From: Fusobacterium varium
GTDB taxonomy: Bacteria > Fusobacteriota > Fusobacteriia > Fusobacteriales > Fusobacteriaceae
Direction of reading: 5' to 3'
Assembly: GCA_900637705.1 (NCBI GenBank)
Contig: LR134390.1
Span: 3,162,001-3,226,000 of the forward strand
DNA length: 64,000 bases
Under the pieces are notes generated by a model. That model searched no databases. It saw only the letters and a program-made list of their open reading frames with translations, and had not been told where the DNA came from. Position numbers and translations under genes: made by a program. Shown in pieces: positions 1 through 8,579 of this stretch (the stretch's first letter is position 1; each line of letters begins with the position of its first letter).

Positions 1-456
1 TCTCTTGATAAAATGGAGTGTATTATTAAAAAAGTAGTAGAAGAACTGAATTCACAAATTATACTATTTTATTCTCTATCAGAAAAAGAATTTGTTAAAA
101 ACTTTCATTCTAGATTAAATGATAATAAAAATATTTTCTCAAATATTGAAACAACTTCAATAAGAGAACTGGCAGCTCTTATTTCAAATTGTGATATGTT
201 TTTTGGAAATGAAGGAGGACCAAGACATATAGCTCAAAGTCTTGATATTCCAAGTTTTGCTATTTTCAGTCCTAAAAGCAGTAAAAAAGAGTGGCTGGCT
301 AATCCAAGTAAAAAACATCAGGGAGTAGAACCAAAAGATATCTATCCAGAATGTGGTTCTCTTAGCTATAAAGATTGTTATTCACTGATTCAACCTAATT
401 ATGTTGTTGATAAAATTAAAAAATTATATTTACAGTGTTATGGAAACATGAAATAA
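1..456 (+). CDS. Glycosyltransferase family 9 (heptosyltransferase-like), 3' part only
   Basis: The reading frame is open from base 1, so the gene begins outside the window and about 150 C-terminal residues are visible. The stretch GNEGGPRHIAQSLDIPSFAI followed by FSP is the nucleotide-sugar binding signature of family 9 glycosyltransferases (ADP-heptose:LPS heptosyltransferases), normally written as NDSGPxHIA-x-ALG-xP. The conserved acidic and Gly-Gly-Pro-x-His positions are present. Such enzymes add heptose to the inner LPS core on the cytoplasmic face. The tail has a CGSLSYKDC segment, comparable to the Cys-containing tails of the three GT9 proteins further along the window. The exact sugar and acceptor cannot be deduced. 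Confidence 0.8.
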   Translation, partial: SLDKMECIIKKVVEELNSQIILFYSLSEKEFVKNFHSRLNDNKNIFSNIETTSIRELAALISNCDMFFGNEGGPRHIAQSLDIPSFAIFSPKSSKKEWLANPSKKHQGVEPKDIYPECGSLSYKDCYSLIQPNYVVDKIKKLYLQCYGNMK

Positions 457-634
457 GAATATACTCAAATTTTCAACACTATACTTTTAAATTTGTGTAT
501 AAAATTTTTTCTTTATAAAGATTTTTTACAATTTAAATTTTTATATTTATAATTTAAGATATAAAATTTGAAATGAAATAATAAAAATGTTATTATTCAG
601 ATAAAGGATAGAAAAGTTTTATACAGGAGAAAAA

Positions 635-1419
635 ATGAGTGAGATATGGAATCCATGGCATGGTTGTCATAAAAAGAGTGAAGGGTGCTTAAATTGCTAT
701 ATGTACTATTTGGACGCCCAAAGAGGACAGAAAAGCGATACAGTATACAAGGTAAAAAATAACTTTAATCTTCCTTTAAAAAAGGATAGAAAAGGGAATT
801 ATAAAATAAAAAAAGGAACTCTTCTCTATACTTGTATGACTTCAGATTTTTTTTAGAAGAAGCTGATGAATGGAGAAAAGAGATATGGGATATGATTCGT
901 ATTAGAACTGATATTTTTTTCTGGATATTGACTAAAAGACCAGAAAGAATAGAAAAGATGCTTCCTTCTGATTGGAATAACGGGTGGGATAATGTGTGTA
1001 TAAATGTTACAATTGAAAATCAAAAGAGAGCAGATGAGAGAATACCAATTCTTTTAAAGCTGCCATTTAAGTACAAAGGAGTAGTAGCAGCTCCTATTTT
1101 AGAAAGTATAAATATAGAAGAATATTTGAAAACAGGAATAATAAATGATGTAAGTGCCAGTGGAGAAAATTATGCAGGAGCCAGAATTTGCGATTATGAT
1201 TGGATAAAAAGCCTCTACGAACAGTGTAGAAAATATGATACAACTTTTAATTTTTTTGAAACAGGAGAGCATTTTATAAAAGATGGGAAAAAATATCATA
1301 TTCCTAAAAAACTACAAAGGGAGCAGGCAGAAAAATCAGGATTGAATTATAAGGGCAAGAGTTCATCAATGATACTAAAAGAAATAGTTGAAGATGAACA
1401 GATGAAATTATTTGACTAA
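635..1419 (+). CDS. DUF5131 (Gp37/Gp68-type) family protein, frame broken by one base
   Basis: The start has a good Shine-Dalgarno (ACAGGAGAAAAAATG). The N-terminus contains WNPWHGCHKKSEGCLNCY, the three-cysteine (C-x6-C-x2-C) motif of the DUF5131/phage Gp37-Gp68 family, which is thought to be related to radical SAM enzymes. The first frame ends at a TAG at 854-856 directly after a run of eight T (847-854). The rest of the family (FLEEADEWRKE, then WILTKRPER, then IENQKRADERIP) continues in the -1 frame to 1419. One more T, or a -1 ribosomal slip on U UUU UUU, gives one protein of about 261 residues. The family's biochemical role is not established. Isolated gene, no operon partner. Confidence 0.75.
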
Positions 1420-1435
1420 GTGTTTCTTAATTAAA

Positions 1436-1476
1436 AAGCCTCCTTATCAGATATAGGCTGGTAGGAAGGCTTAATT
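1436..1476 (+). terminator. Probable terminator after the DUF5131 gene
   Basis: Imperfect hairpin with arms AAGCCTCCTTATCAG and CTGGTAGGAAGGCTT. It starts 16 bases after the stop and is followed by AATTTC. The weak T-tract lowers confidence. Confidence 0.5.
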
Positions 1477-1509
1477 TCAAAAAAGTTTTCAATATTTTAT
1501 TCTAAGAAA

Positions 1510-1704
1510 CTATCTGATTTTTTCTATAATTATATTATCTTTAATATTTAGTCTAGGTTCAGAATGACCTAGCTTTTTTACTATTCTCATTCGGTAGCGT
1601 CTTATAGCCTTTTCTATAGCCTGTTCTTTAGTATCAGCATTTACTATCATAAAAAACTTACTAAAGTAAATATCGTTTATTATGTTTATTTTGTAATTAG
1701 TCAT
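1510..1704 (-). CDS. Small hypothetical protein (64 aa)
   Basis: I do not recognise the family. The start is supported by an AAGAGGTGA Shine-Dalgarno eight bases upstream. The protein is basic, soluble-looking and has no signal peptide or membrane segment. The middle (NADTKEQAIEKAIRRYRMRI) looks like a short amphipathic helix, and the segment resembles small proteins with an N-terminal beta strand plus an A-x-x-E-A-I-x-K-A helix. It is encoded alone between two genes on the other strand. Confidence 0.5.
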   Translation of the reverse strand: MTNYKINIINDIYFSKFFMIVNADTKEQAIEKAIRRYRMRIVKKLGHSEPRLNIKDNIIIEKIR

Positions 1705-1832
1705 TACTTCACCTCTTGAGTTTTTTGTTGATTAAGGCTGTTGTGAATAGTATTATTTCCTATGTTATTATAGCATGTTAATAATAAAAAATAAAGTATT
1801 TATGGCTAGTCTTTCAATTAAATAAAAAAAGA

Positions 1833-1861
1833 TTGGATTATAAAAATATTTGTATTATAAT
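1833..1861 (+). promoter_or_regulatory. Sigma-70 type promoter of the HutX-like gene
   Basis: TTGGAT and TATAAT separated by 17 bases, ending 35 bases before the start codon at 1897. The coding start has an ACAGGAGGA Shine-Dalgarno. Confidence 0.6.
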
Positions 1862-1896
1862 ATATTTGCATAATCAAATAATAACAGGAGGATTTT

Positions 1897-2367
1897 ATGA
1901 AAGAAAAGATTGAAAAAATACTAAAAGGTGAAGAAGGAGTATCTTTATCAAAGGTATCTAAAGACTTGGGGATATCATTTATAGAGGTGTTAAGACATGC
2001 ACCAACAGTAAGAAAATATGATGTAGCAAAATTAGATGAACTTTTTGATATATTGAGAAGCTGGGAAAAAGTATTTTTATTGGTTGTAACACCTAGCTTT
2101 GTTTTAGAAATAAAAGATAAGTTTCCAAAAGGATTTTATTCTCATGGATTTTTAAATTTTCATGATGAAACATCTTCTATAGGTGGTCATTTATCAGCTT
2201 CTAAAATAAAAGAGATATTTATTGTAGAAGATGTAATGTATGGAAGAAAAAGTTGTTCTATAAAGTTTTTTGGAGAAGATGAAAAAGAAATATTTGCTGT
2301 TTATGTTCCAAGAAATGAAAAGAAAGAGTTAATAAAAGAGTGTTTAGAAAGTTTTAACAATTTATAA
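1897..2367 (+). CDS. hutX: Heme utilisation cytosolic carrier protein, HutX/ChuX family
   Basis: The 156-residue length is typical for HutX. Family hallmarks are visible: an N-terminal helical segment (LSKVSKDLGISFIEVLRHAP), FDILRSWEKVFLLV, the glycine-rich FPKGFYSHGFLNFHDE stretch and the late GRKSCSIKFFGEDEKEIFAVY strand pair followed by RNEKKEL. HutX proteins bind heme in the cytoplasm and hand it to downstream enzymes. It has its own promoter and terminator and no heme transporter beside it, so the uptake system must be elsewhere. A heme role is inferred from family membership only. Confidence 0.85.
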   Translation: MKEKIEKILKGEEGVSLSKVSKDLGISFIEVLRHAPTVRKYDVAKLDELFDILRSWEKVFLLVVTPSFVLEIKDKFPKGFYSHGFLNFHDETSSIGGHLSASKIKEIFIVEDVMYGRKSCSIKFFGEDEKEIFAVYVPRNEKKELIKECLESFNNL

Positions 2368-2411
2368 AAGTTATAGATTAGAGTATTTAATCTTGGTTTG
2401 TTTTTAGATAC

Positions 2412-2441
2412 AAAAAGGGTAAATTTATATTTACCCTTTTT
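2412..2441. terminator. Bidirectional terminator
   Basis: Perfect 13-bp stem (AAAAAGGGTAAAT with its complement) and a 4-base loop. It has A-tract and T-tract ends, so it can serve both the HutX-like gene and the convergent outer-membrane protein gene. Confidence 0.85.
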
Positions 2442-2459
2442 GTAATTAGAAGATTTTTA

Positions 2460-3143
2460 TTAGTATGAGAACTTATATCCAATTCCAAGAGTTATTTTAC
2501 CACTATTAAGGTAATCTTTTCCAGATTTTGCACCAGTTTCTTTTTCTTTAACAGAAGCCTTTGCACTGTTAACTTGATACATTAAATCTACGATAAAATT
2601 ATTGTACTCCATTCCAGCTCCGAATCCAAGATATAACCCATTATTAACATCTACTTTATATTTTATATTTTCTTTATCAATACTTCCCTTACCATCTTTT
2701 TCGTTAAAATTAAAAGAATACCCCAAATTTGCTTTTAAATAAGGTACTACACCATTATCAAAAGAATTAAACTTATATTTTCCAACAACATATAAAGGAA
2801 TTGAATCATATTTACCCATTTTTGAAGAATATTCTTTAGTTTTATATCTTTTTAAATTTGAATTATTTTGATAAGCCAATCCAAATCCAAGTTCAACATT
2901 ATCATTAATATCTTTTGTAAATTCTAAACCTAATTCATATTCTGGACTATCTGGTTTCCCATCTGTTAATTTTTGTTTTTCTCCATTTATTTTAGGTTCA
3001 AATTTACTATATCCTGAAAATAATCCAATTCCTGTTCTTAGATAAAGATTGTTTCCTTCTGCAGAATAAGTAGTGATATTATTTCCAATGAAAAGACTTC
3101 CTAACATAATTAATGAATAAAATTTAAAATTTTGAATGTTCAT
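2460..3143 (-). CDS. Outer-membrane beta-barrel protein (OmpW/opacity-like size)
   Basis: 227 residues with an N-terminal signal peptide (FYSLIMLGSLFIGNN, cleavage near TYSAEG). The rest is alternating strand-like segments, including LGLEFTKDINDNVELGFGLAY, SIPLYVVGKYKFNS, VPYLKANLGYSFNF and YLGFGAGMEYNNFIVDLMYQ. It ends in an aromatic residue (ITLGIGYKFSY), the BAM recognition signal. About eight strands would fit a small barrel of the outer-membrane porin/adhesin type. The Shine-Dalgarno is TGGGAGGAA. Ligand or function is unknown. Confidence 0.75.
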   Translation of the reverse strand: MNIQNFKFYSLIMLGSLFIGNNITTYSAEGNNLYLRTGIGLFSGYSKFEPKINGEKQKLTDGKPDSPEYELGLEFTKDINDNVELGFGLAYQNNSNLKRYKTKEYSSKMGKYDSIPLYVVGKYKFNSFDNGVVPYLKANLGYSFNFNEKDGKGSIDKENIKYKVDVNNGLYLGFGAGMEYNNFIVDLMYQVNSAKASVKEKETGAKSGKDYLNSGKITLGIGYKFSY

Positions 3144-3268
3144 AATTTCCTCCCAATATTAAAAATCGTTATAAGCAATTATAATATAAAAATTTAAAAT
3201 AAAAGTATATAGTACACAACTTTAGTGAATGACAACACAAACTAAGTACTTTGGTACACAAATTATAA

Positions 3269-3294
3269 AAAAATCTCTAAAAAGAGAGATTTTT
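3269..3294. terminator. Hairpin with T-tract in a divergent intergenic region
   Basis: Arms AAAAATCTCT and AGAGATTTTT. It lies between two divergently read genes, so no annotated gene ends here. It could end a short RNA or an unannotated transcript. Confidence 0.4.
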
Positions 3295-3445
3295 ATCTTT
3301 TGGTTAAGGATTCCTTTCTTAAATAGAGGATAATTAGTAAAGAATTTTTAAAAATATTTCCAATCAATTAGTTTTGAAATACAAATATATTGACTATATA
3401 AATAAAATGACTTATAATATTCTAAAACACCTAGGAGGTAGCAAA

Positions 3446-3838
3446 ATGAAAAAAAGTTTATTGATACTCACGTTAGTGAGTAGTATTGCTTCATATGGGG
3501 CAGAGTTTAGAAATGGTCTTTATAGAGGAGTATTTGTATCAGGACAAGAAACACAAGTAGAGGTACAGTTTAATCTGAAAGATGATATTGTCAGCAATCC
3601 TAAATATAGAACACTTACATATAAAGGAACTGACTATCTTAAAGAGAAGTCTGTAGCTGATCAAAAAGAAAGATATGAAACTATTTTAAAATTTACAGAT
3701 GGGAAAAAATTTAAGGAAGTTTTAGAAAAATTGTATAAACCAGAAGAGATAGAAGTAGCTGGAGCTTCTGTAAGAGGAACAAAAATAAGAGCTGCGATGC
3801 AGAATGCTGTAAACAGTGGAGTATATAAGCCTGAATAA
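3446..3838 (+). CDS. Exported protein, possibly FMN-binding-domain-like
   Basis: The start at 3446 is chosen because it follows CTAGGAGGTAG and opens a clean signal peptide (MKKSLLILTLVSSIASYGAE). An upstream in-frame ATG lacks a Shine-Dalgarno. The mature part of about 110 residues begins NGLYRGVFVSGQETQVEV and contains LTYKGTDYLKE, then a helical segment and GASVRGTKIRAAMQNAVNSG. The G-x-Y-x-G-x-(F/Y) opening and the closing G(A)-x-x-x(S/T)-x-x-x-x-x-A(V/M) helix resemble FMN-binding domains of the RnfG/NqrC type, but the usual SGAT motif is replaced by GASVRG. The assignment is weak. It stands alone with its own terminator. Confidence 0.6.
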   Translation: MKKSLLILTLVSSIASYGAEFRNGLYRGVFVSGQETQVEVQFNLKDDIVSNPKYRTLTYKGTDYLKEKSVADQKERYETILKFTDGKKFKEVLEKLYKPEEIEVAGASVRGTKIRAAMQNAVNSGVYKPE

Positions 3839-3852
3839 AATAGATTAATTAT

Positions 3853-3901
3853 AATGAATCTGAACTGTTGGTGGAACCCAATTGAGCAGATTCATTTTTT
3901 A
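3853..3901 (+). terminator. Rho-independent terminator
   Basis: 10-bp stem AATGAATCTG / CAGATTCATT enclosing a 24-base loop, followed by TTTTTT. Confidence 0.75.
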
Positions 3902-4415
3902 TTTTCCAGAGAAAAAACTATACAAAATAAATAATAAAAAAAAGCAAGAAAAATAAAGTTCAACTTGCTTAAAAACCTCTTAAATTCATAAAATTTAAAA
4001 AGTTCGTGTATATCTATAAACACGAACTTTTCTATTATCTCATTATATTGTTAAAATTTAAAAAAGTCAAGAACAATTTTTTCAAAATATCAAAAAATCC
4101 AAAAAAAGGAGATTAGAAAAATAAGCACCTAGAAGGCAATAATTGTTCGCTTTTATAGATAAACAAGAACACCATTAAAAAAGTATGGAAAATAAAGCTA
4201 TATTTTTTTAAATATAAAATAGACTAAACACATCAACGAATATTTAAAAGATATACTTTAATTTCATATAATTTTTAGTAAAAAAATAAAGGAGGTATAA
4301 GAGGGAAGTAGAGATTATTAAAGAACTTTAATTAAAAAATGGAAAAGACAGCATTGGGAGTAGTTCATATAAACTTTAAGTTAACAGAAACCATAAGAAT
4401 AGTAGGGGGGAAGAT
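3902..4415. other. Intergenic region with hairpins and a 26-codon leader reading frame
   Basis: No confident gene. Contents: a perfect 12-bp hairpin at 3998-4031 (AAAAGTTCGTGT arms); an orphan AAAGGAGG Shine-Dalgarno near 4290 with no following start; and a 26-codon frame from ATG 4339 (METs-like start MEKTALGVVHINFKL) whose TGA overlaps the ATG of the next gene as ATGA. The word CTATATTTTTTTAAAT occurs here near 4198 and again at about 4979 before the autotransporter, hinting at local duplication. Confidence 0.4.
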
Positions 4416-4709
4416 ATGACAGAAGCAGAATTCATAAGATACTATAAAAGAAGGAATAAAAGCAAGAACTATAAAGAGGCAAAAGAAAAGATAGACTTAT
4501 TTTGGAACAGCCTATTAAAAGCTCTGGGAGAAGCAGAAAAAGTATCTTTAAAAAATTGGGGAACATTTGAGAAAAAAGAGGTAAAACCAAGAAGAATAGT
4601 GATACCGAATATGGAGAAAGTAACAATAACTAAGGCAAAGAAAGTAATAAAGTTCAAAGCAGGAGCAGGATTGAGAAATGTAGTAAATGAGGTTGATACT
4701 GATGAATAA
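4416..4709 (+). CDS. HU/IHF-like DNA-binding protein, first of a tandem pair
   Basis: 97 residues with the HU layout: N-terminal helices (EAKEKIDLFWNSLLKALGEAEKV), the beta turn SLKNWGTFEKKEVKPRR in place of the usual GFGTFEVRERAAR, a beta-arm segment, and the closing VIKFKAGAGLRNVVN where HU has FKPGKALKDAV. Overall identity to classical HU is low, so it may be a specialised architectural protein. It follows a strong GGGGGG-containing Shine-Dalgarno. Its stop overlaps the next HU-like start by 8 bases, which implies translational coupling. The pair sits directly upstream of the autotransporter and may control it or simply travel with it. Confidence 0.8.
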   Translation: MTEAEFIRYYKRRNKSKNYKEAKEKIDLFWNSLLKALGEAEKVSLKNWGTFEKKEVKPRRIVIPNMEKVTITKAKKVIKFKAGAGLRNVVNEVDTDE

Positions 4710-4971
4710 AAAAGAATTGGCAAGGGTATACAGCAAGATGAGTAAAGAGGGAACAAATATAAAAGAAGCATTAAAAGAGATAGATATATTTACAAAAACA
4801 GTAGAGGAAGCCTTGTTAATAAAAGGATATATAAAATTTATAAAAAGAGGGACTTTTATGGTTTTGAAGAAAAAGCCAAGAACAGTATCAAACCCATCAA
4901 CAAAAGAATTGATGAGAATATATCCAAAGAATACAGTGAAGTTTAAAACATCTAAAAAGTTAGTAGAATAA
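4702..4971 (+). CDS. HU/IHF-like DNA-binding protein, second of a tandem pair
   Basis: About 89 residues from ATG 4702, chosen because GAGG lies nine bases upstream. An in-frame ATG at 4687 has no site. The family core is TKTVEEALLIKGYIKFIKRG, then TFMVLKKKPRTVSNPSTKEL and IYPKNTVKFKTSK. The R-T-V-S-N-P-S-T sequence corresponds to the R-x-G-x-N-P-x-T motif at the HU arm tip, including the intercalating Pro. The C-terminal helix is cut short compared with HU. A gapless copy about 92% identical by my count lies 3,560 bases downstream, on the far side of the autotransporter. Confidence 0.8.
   Translation: MNKKELARVYSKMSKEGTNIKEALKEIDIFTKTVEEALLIKGYIKFIKRGTFMVLKKKPRTVSNPSTKELMRIYPKNTVKFKTSKKLVE
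4720..4971 (+). repeat. Direct repeat copy 1 (HU-like 3' part), partner at 8280-8531
   Basis: 252 bases align without gaps to 8280-8531, with about 19 mismatches by eye, nearly all transitions. Upstream of the first base the two sequences diverge. The copies flank the 3.15-kb autotransporter gene in the same orientation, so recombination between them could delete it. Confidence 0.85.
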
Positions 4972-5070
4972 TAGGAACTATATTTTTTTAAATCTAAAGT
5001 TGAGTAAAAAACTCATAATAGATTAAAGAAGTGGAAATTAATTGAAAAAATTTAAAGGAGGAATTAGGCA

Positions 5071-8000
5071 ATGGGAAAGAAGACAAAAATAATTCTAGGA
5101 ATCTTGGCTATTTTTATGATTGTAGGGAATATTGGATATGGTGAAAGCTTAACTGAAGAAAAAGAAGAAATATATATAGATAAAATAGATAATAATGTAG
5201 AATCTGACGGAGATATAAATATGTCAGGAGAAATTGGAGTAAAGGTAGAAAATGGTAAGGAAGAAATAATAAAAGGAAATAATATAACAATAACAGGTGA
5301 TAACGGAAATGGAGTACATACAATTAGTCAACAAAAGGAATCCCCATCGACTATAATTATAGAAGGAAAGGGCAAAGTAACAATTACAGGGCAAGAAGTA
5401 GGAGTAAATATAGTAAAATCTGAAGGGAATATATCAGGAGAGAATATAGAATTAATAGGAAAAGAAATGAATGGAGTATCTTTAGGAGATGGAGCTGAAA
5501 TAACTATAAATGGAACTGAAAGTCTGGATATTAGTGCCGGTTGGAGTGGTTTATATTTTTCTAATTCTAAAGGAGATATATCAAGCAAAGTGATAAATAT
5601 TGTTGGAGGGAGTAATGGAGCATACTTTGAGAATTCTACAGAAAAAACAAGCATTCAAGGAGAAGATATAACAATAATAGGGAAGAAATATGATGGGATA
5701 TATCTTGATGGTAGTGGAAGTTTGGATTTAAAAGGGGTAAATACTCGTATAGAAGGGAAAATTAATGGTATACAATTATGGAATAATGGTAATTCAAGTA
5801 AAATTACAATAGAGTCAGATATGATTAGTTTGTCTGGAGAAACACAAGATGGAATTTTAGTAGAGGAAGAAGGAAGTATAGTAGAGATAGTAGGAAAAAA
5901 TACTTTTATTTCAGGATATCAAAATGGTATTATGGCATTAGCTAGAGGAGAAGTTATAATAAATTCAGATGAAGTTAGTATAAGAAGTAATAGTAATCAG
6001 AGTAATCAAGGGAATGCCATTTATACGGTGGATGAAGGATCAGTAGAAATAACTGCTAATAATACTAATATTTATTCAGAATACATAGGGATTCATGCTC
6101 AAACTGGAGAAATAATAATAAACTCTAGTGGAAAGAATGAAATTAAAGGGGAAGAGAATGGAGTTTATGCTAGTGCTATGACTTATACTGATTCTATGAA
6201 TACTGAAATAGGAGATATTAAAATTTCTGGAAAATTAAATCAAATTTCAGGAAAAGAAGGAGTTACAGTAGTAGGGGGAAAAATAGAAATAAATTCTACT
6301 GAGAAGACAGTAATTTTAGGAGAAGAATATGGAGTTAGATCAAATAGTCCAGGAGGAAAGATAGATATAACTTCATTAAATACACTAATTAAAGCCCAAG
6401 CTGAAAATGGAGTAGGGATTAAAGCAAGTACAGGAGCAGATTTAAATATAGATTCTACAAATACTATTATTTTTGGGAAAAAATATTCTATTTATGCTGA
6501 GAGTACACAAAAACCATCAGATGCTACTTTGTCAGAAATTACTTTATCAGAGAATGGAAGTCATGAAATTTATGGAAATATAAAAAGTCATGGAAATACT
6601 AGTATAAAAATAGGTGGAAAAGGAAATAAAATTTCTTCTTCAAGTGATAATGAACCATTGAAAGTTACAGCAACAAAAGGTGGAAAGATAGATATAAGTT
6701 TAGTAGATGGAATTTTAACAGGAATTGTAGATGATGGAAGAGCTGCAGATGCTAATGCTAATGGTGGAACTATAAACTTAAATCTAGACAATGGTACATG
6801 GAAGACTCAAGGTAAAAGTTTTGTAACATCAATTGATTTAAGAAATAATGGAAATATAATTTTTACTGAAGAAGGAACATCAGTTGATATTGAAAATTTA
6901 AGTGGAGATGGAAATGGAACATTTGGAATGACAGTAAATGCAATAAATAAATCAGAGGGAAATATGCTTTATGTCCAAGAGTCTAATGGTGGAATATATA
7001 ATGTTGCTCTACAAAATAGTAATCTTGAAGATATAAAAATTGGTGAAAGAATACGTTTTGCAACAATTGGAAATAACGCGAAGACTAATAATTTAGGATT
7101 TAAAGTTTTAGATATAAAAGAAAGAGGAATAAGAGATATAAATTTCAAAGTTGAAAAAGAAGAGTTTGATGAAAATGATAGTGAGAATGAAATCTACAAT
7201 GGGGGACAAACTTCAAGTGATAAGAAGCCGGGAAATGGCTATGTTGTAGACAATTATCAAGATGGAGAAAACTGGTATTTAACTAGAAATAGCAGTGGAA
7301 ATATCAATGATATAGGAACAGCTATTATGGAAGCAGCAAAATCAAATTATGCTAATGCAGTATATATGGATAATCTGAATAAACGTCTTGGAGATATGAG
7401 CTTTGCAGATGGGGAATCAGGACTATGGGTAAGAATGAGAAATGATAAAGTAGGAGAGGATAATCATTACAAACTTCATAATTACATGACTCAAATAGGT
7501 TATGACAAATCATATTCAATGGAAAATGGAATAGAGCATAGAGGTATTGCATTTGAGTATGGAAAAGGAGATATGAAGTATAAAGAACTTAAAGGAAATA
7601 CAGATACAGACAAATATATACTAACACTGTATAAAACAAAAGTAAGAGATAATAAAGTATATACAGACTACACTTTAAGGGGAGGAGCTATTTCAAATGA
7701 CTTTACTGTGTATGGAAGGGAAACAGGAGCGAAAGTAACAGGTAAGTACAAGAATATGGTATTAGGTGCAGGAACAGAAGTAGGAAAAAGATATGAACTT
7801 GATAAGAATTGGTATATAGAACCACAAGCGCAATTACAATATACATATATAAATTCAACAGACTATACGACAAACCAGATGACAAAAGTTGATCTTGATG
7901 AAATTCACAGTTTGATAGGAAGAGCAGGTATCAAATTAGGACATGATTCATATAAAGGGAATAAAAAAGATAATACAGTTTATGTAAAAGCAGATATAAA

Positions 8001-8220
8001 TCATGAGTTTCTAGGAGAACAGAATGTAAAAGCAAAAGATGAAACAGGAAGACTAGACAAGACATATAAGAATAATGAAACATGGGTAGAGATAGGAATT
8101 GGAGCATCAAAGAAAATAACTCCAGATTTAAATGTATATGCAGATGTAGAAAAACAACTAGGAAGTAATAAAGATAATAAAAACTGGCAGGTAAATGTAG
8201 GATTTAGATATAAATTTTAA
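5071..8220 (+). CDS. Autotransporter (type Va secretion) outer-membrane protein
   Basis: 1,049 residues. Residues 1-27 form a signal peptide (IILGILAIFMIVGNIGYGES). Residues about 30-700 are a passenger with many G-N/D-I-x-I/I-x-G-x-x-N-G-I/V repeats (for example ENGVYA, NGIQLW, YGVRSN), expected to form a parallel beta-helix on the cell surface. Residues about 780-1049 are the translocator barrel, beginning SGLWVRMRNDK and ending with NWQVNVGFRYKF, where the last Phe is the BAM signal. It fits Fusobacterium autotransporters that act as adhesins or surface coats, but the ligand is unknown. The Shine-Dalgarno is AAAGGAGGA. It follows the HU-like pair after 99 bases with no obvious terminator between, so it may be co-transcribed. 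Confidence 0.92.
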   Translation: MGKKTKIILGILAIFMIVGNIGYGESLTEEKEEIYIDKIDNNVESDGDINMSGEIGVKVENGKEEIIKGNNITITGDNGNGVHTISQQKESPSTIIIEGKGKVTITGQEVGVNIVKSEGNISGENIELIGKEMNGVSLGDGAEITINGTESLDISAGWSGLYFSNSKGDISSKVINIVGGSNGAYFENSTEKTSIQGEDITIIGKKYDGIYLDGSGSLDLKGVNTRIEGKINGIQLWNNGNSSKITIESDMISLSGETQDGILVEEEGSIVEIVGKNTFISGYQNGIMALARGEVIINSDEVSIRSNSNQSNQGNAIYTVDEGSVEITANNTNIYSEYIGIHAQTGEIIINSSGKNEIKGEENGVYASAMTYTDSMNTEIGDIKISGKLNQISGKEGVTVVGGKIEINSTEKTVILGEEYGVRSNSPGGKIDITSLNTLIKAQAENGVGIKASTGADLNIDSTNTIIFGKKYSIYAESTQKPSDATLSEITLSENGSHEIYGNIKSHGNTSIKIGGKGNKISSSSDNEPLKVTATKGGKIDISLVDGILTGIVDDGRAADANANGGTINLNLDNGTWKTQGKSFVTSIDLRNNGNIIFTEEGTSVDIENLSGDGNGTFGMTVNAINKSEGNMLYVQESNGGIYNVALQNSNLEDIKIGERIRFATIGNNAKTNNLGFKVLDIKERGIRDINFKVEKEEFDENDSENEIYNGGQTSSDKKPGNGYVVDNYQDGENWYLTRNSSGNINDIGTAIMEAAKSNYANAVYMDNLNKRLGDMSFADGESGLWVRMRNDKVGEDNHYKLHNYMTQIGYDKSYSMENGIEHRGIAFEYGKGDMKYKELKGNTDTDKYILTLYKTKVRDNKVYTDYTLRGGAISNDFTVYGRETGAKVTGKYKNMVLGAGTEVGKRYELDKNWYIEPQAQLQYTYINSTDYTTNQMTKVDLDEIHSLIGRAGIKLGHDSYKGNKKDNTVYVKADINHEFLGEQNVKAKDETGRLDKTYKNNETWVEIGIGASKKITPDLNVYADVEKQLGSNKDNKNWQVNVGFRYKF

Positions 8221-8279
8221 TCGATAGAAGAAATAAGAGAAATATACAATAAGGTTAACTATTGGATAAAATATCATAA

Positions 8280-8531
8280 GCAAAAGTATACATCAAAATG
8301 AGCAAAGAGAGAATAAATATAAAAGAGGCATTAAAAGAGATAGATATATTTACAAAAACAGTAGAGGAAGCTTTGTTAATAAAAGGATATATAAAATTCA
8401 TAAGAAGAGGGACTTTTATGGTTTTGAAGAAAAAGCCAAGAACAGTGTCAAATCCATCAACAAAAGAATTGATGAGAATATATCCAAGGAAAACAGTGAA
8501 GTTTAAAATATCTAAAAAGTTAGCAGGATAG
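8280..8531 (+). pseudogene. 5'-decayed copy of the HU-like gene at 4702-4971
   Basis: The homology starts at the codon for Ala8 of the complete copy. Just upstream, where the intact gene has TTG, this copy has the stop TAA, and the true start is gone. An internal ATG at 8298 would give a 77-residue protein lacking the first helix, but no Shine-Dalgarno precedes it. The remaining frame is intact and conserved (IKRG to IRRG, NTVKF to KTVKF), so the decay is recent or the short form is still made. It is followed by a strong terminator. Confidence 0.6.
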
Positions 8532-8533
8532 GT

Positions 8534-8572
8534 AAAAGGCAGAATATAGAAATTTTTCTAGTTCTGCCTTTT
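8534..8572. terminator. Bidirectional terminator
   Basis: 11-bp stem AAAAGGCAGAA / TTCTGCCTTTT with an AT-rich loop. It separates the HU-like copy from the convergent Cys-rich mini-gene. Confidence 0.8.
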
Positions 8573-8579
8573 ATAATTG

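Noticed and set aside
5100-7200. CRISPR-like repeats
   Set aside because: Repeats here are imperfect protein-coding beta-helix units, not constant direct repeats with unique spacers. No CRISPR array seen anywhere.
5114-7885. Several minus-strand frames within the autotransporter gene
   Set aside because: Low-complexity shadows of the repeat-rich passenger, without ribosome-binding sites.
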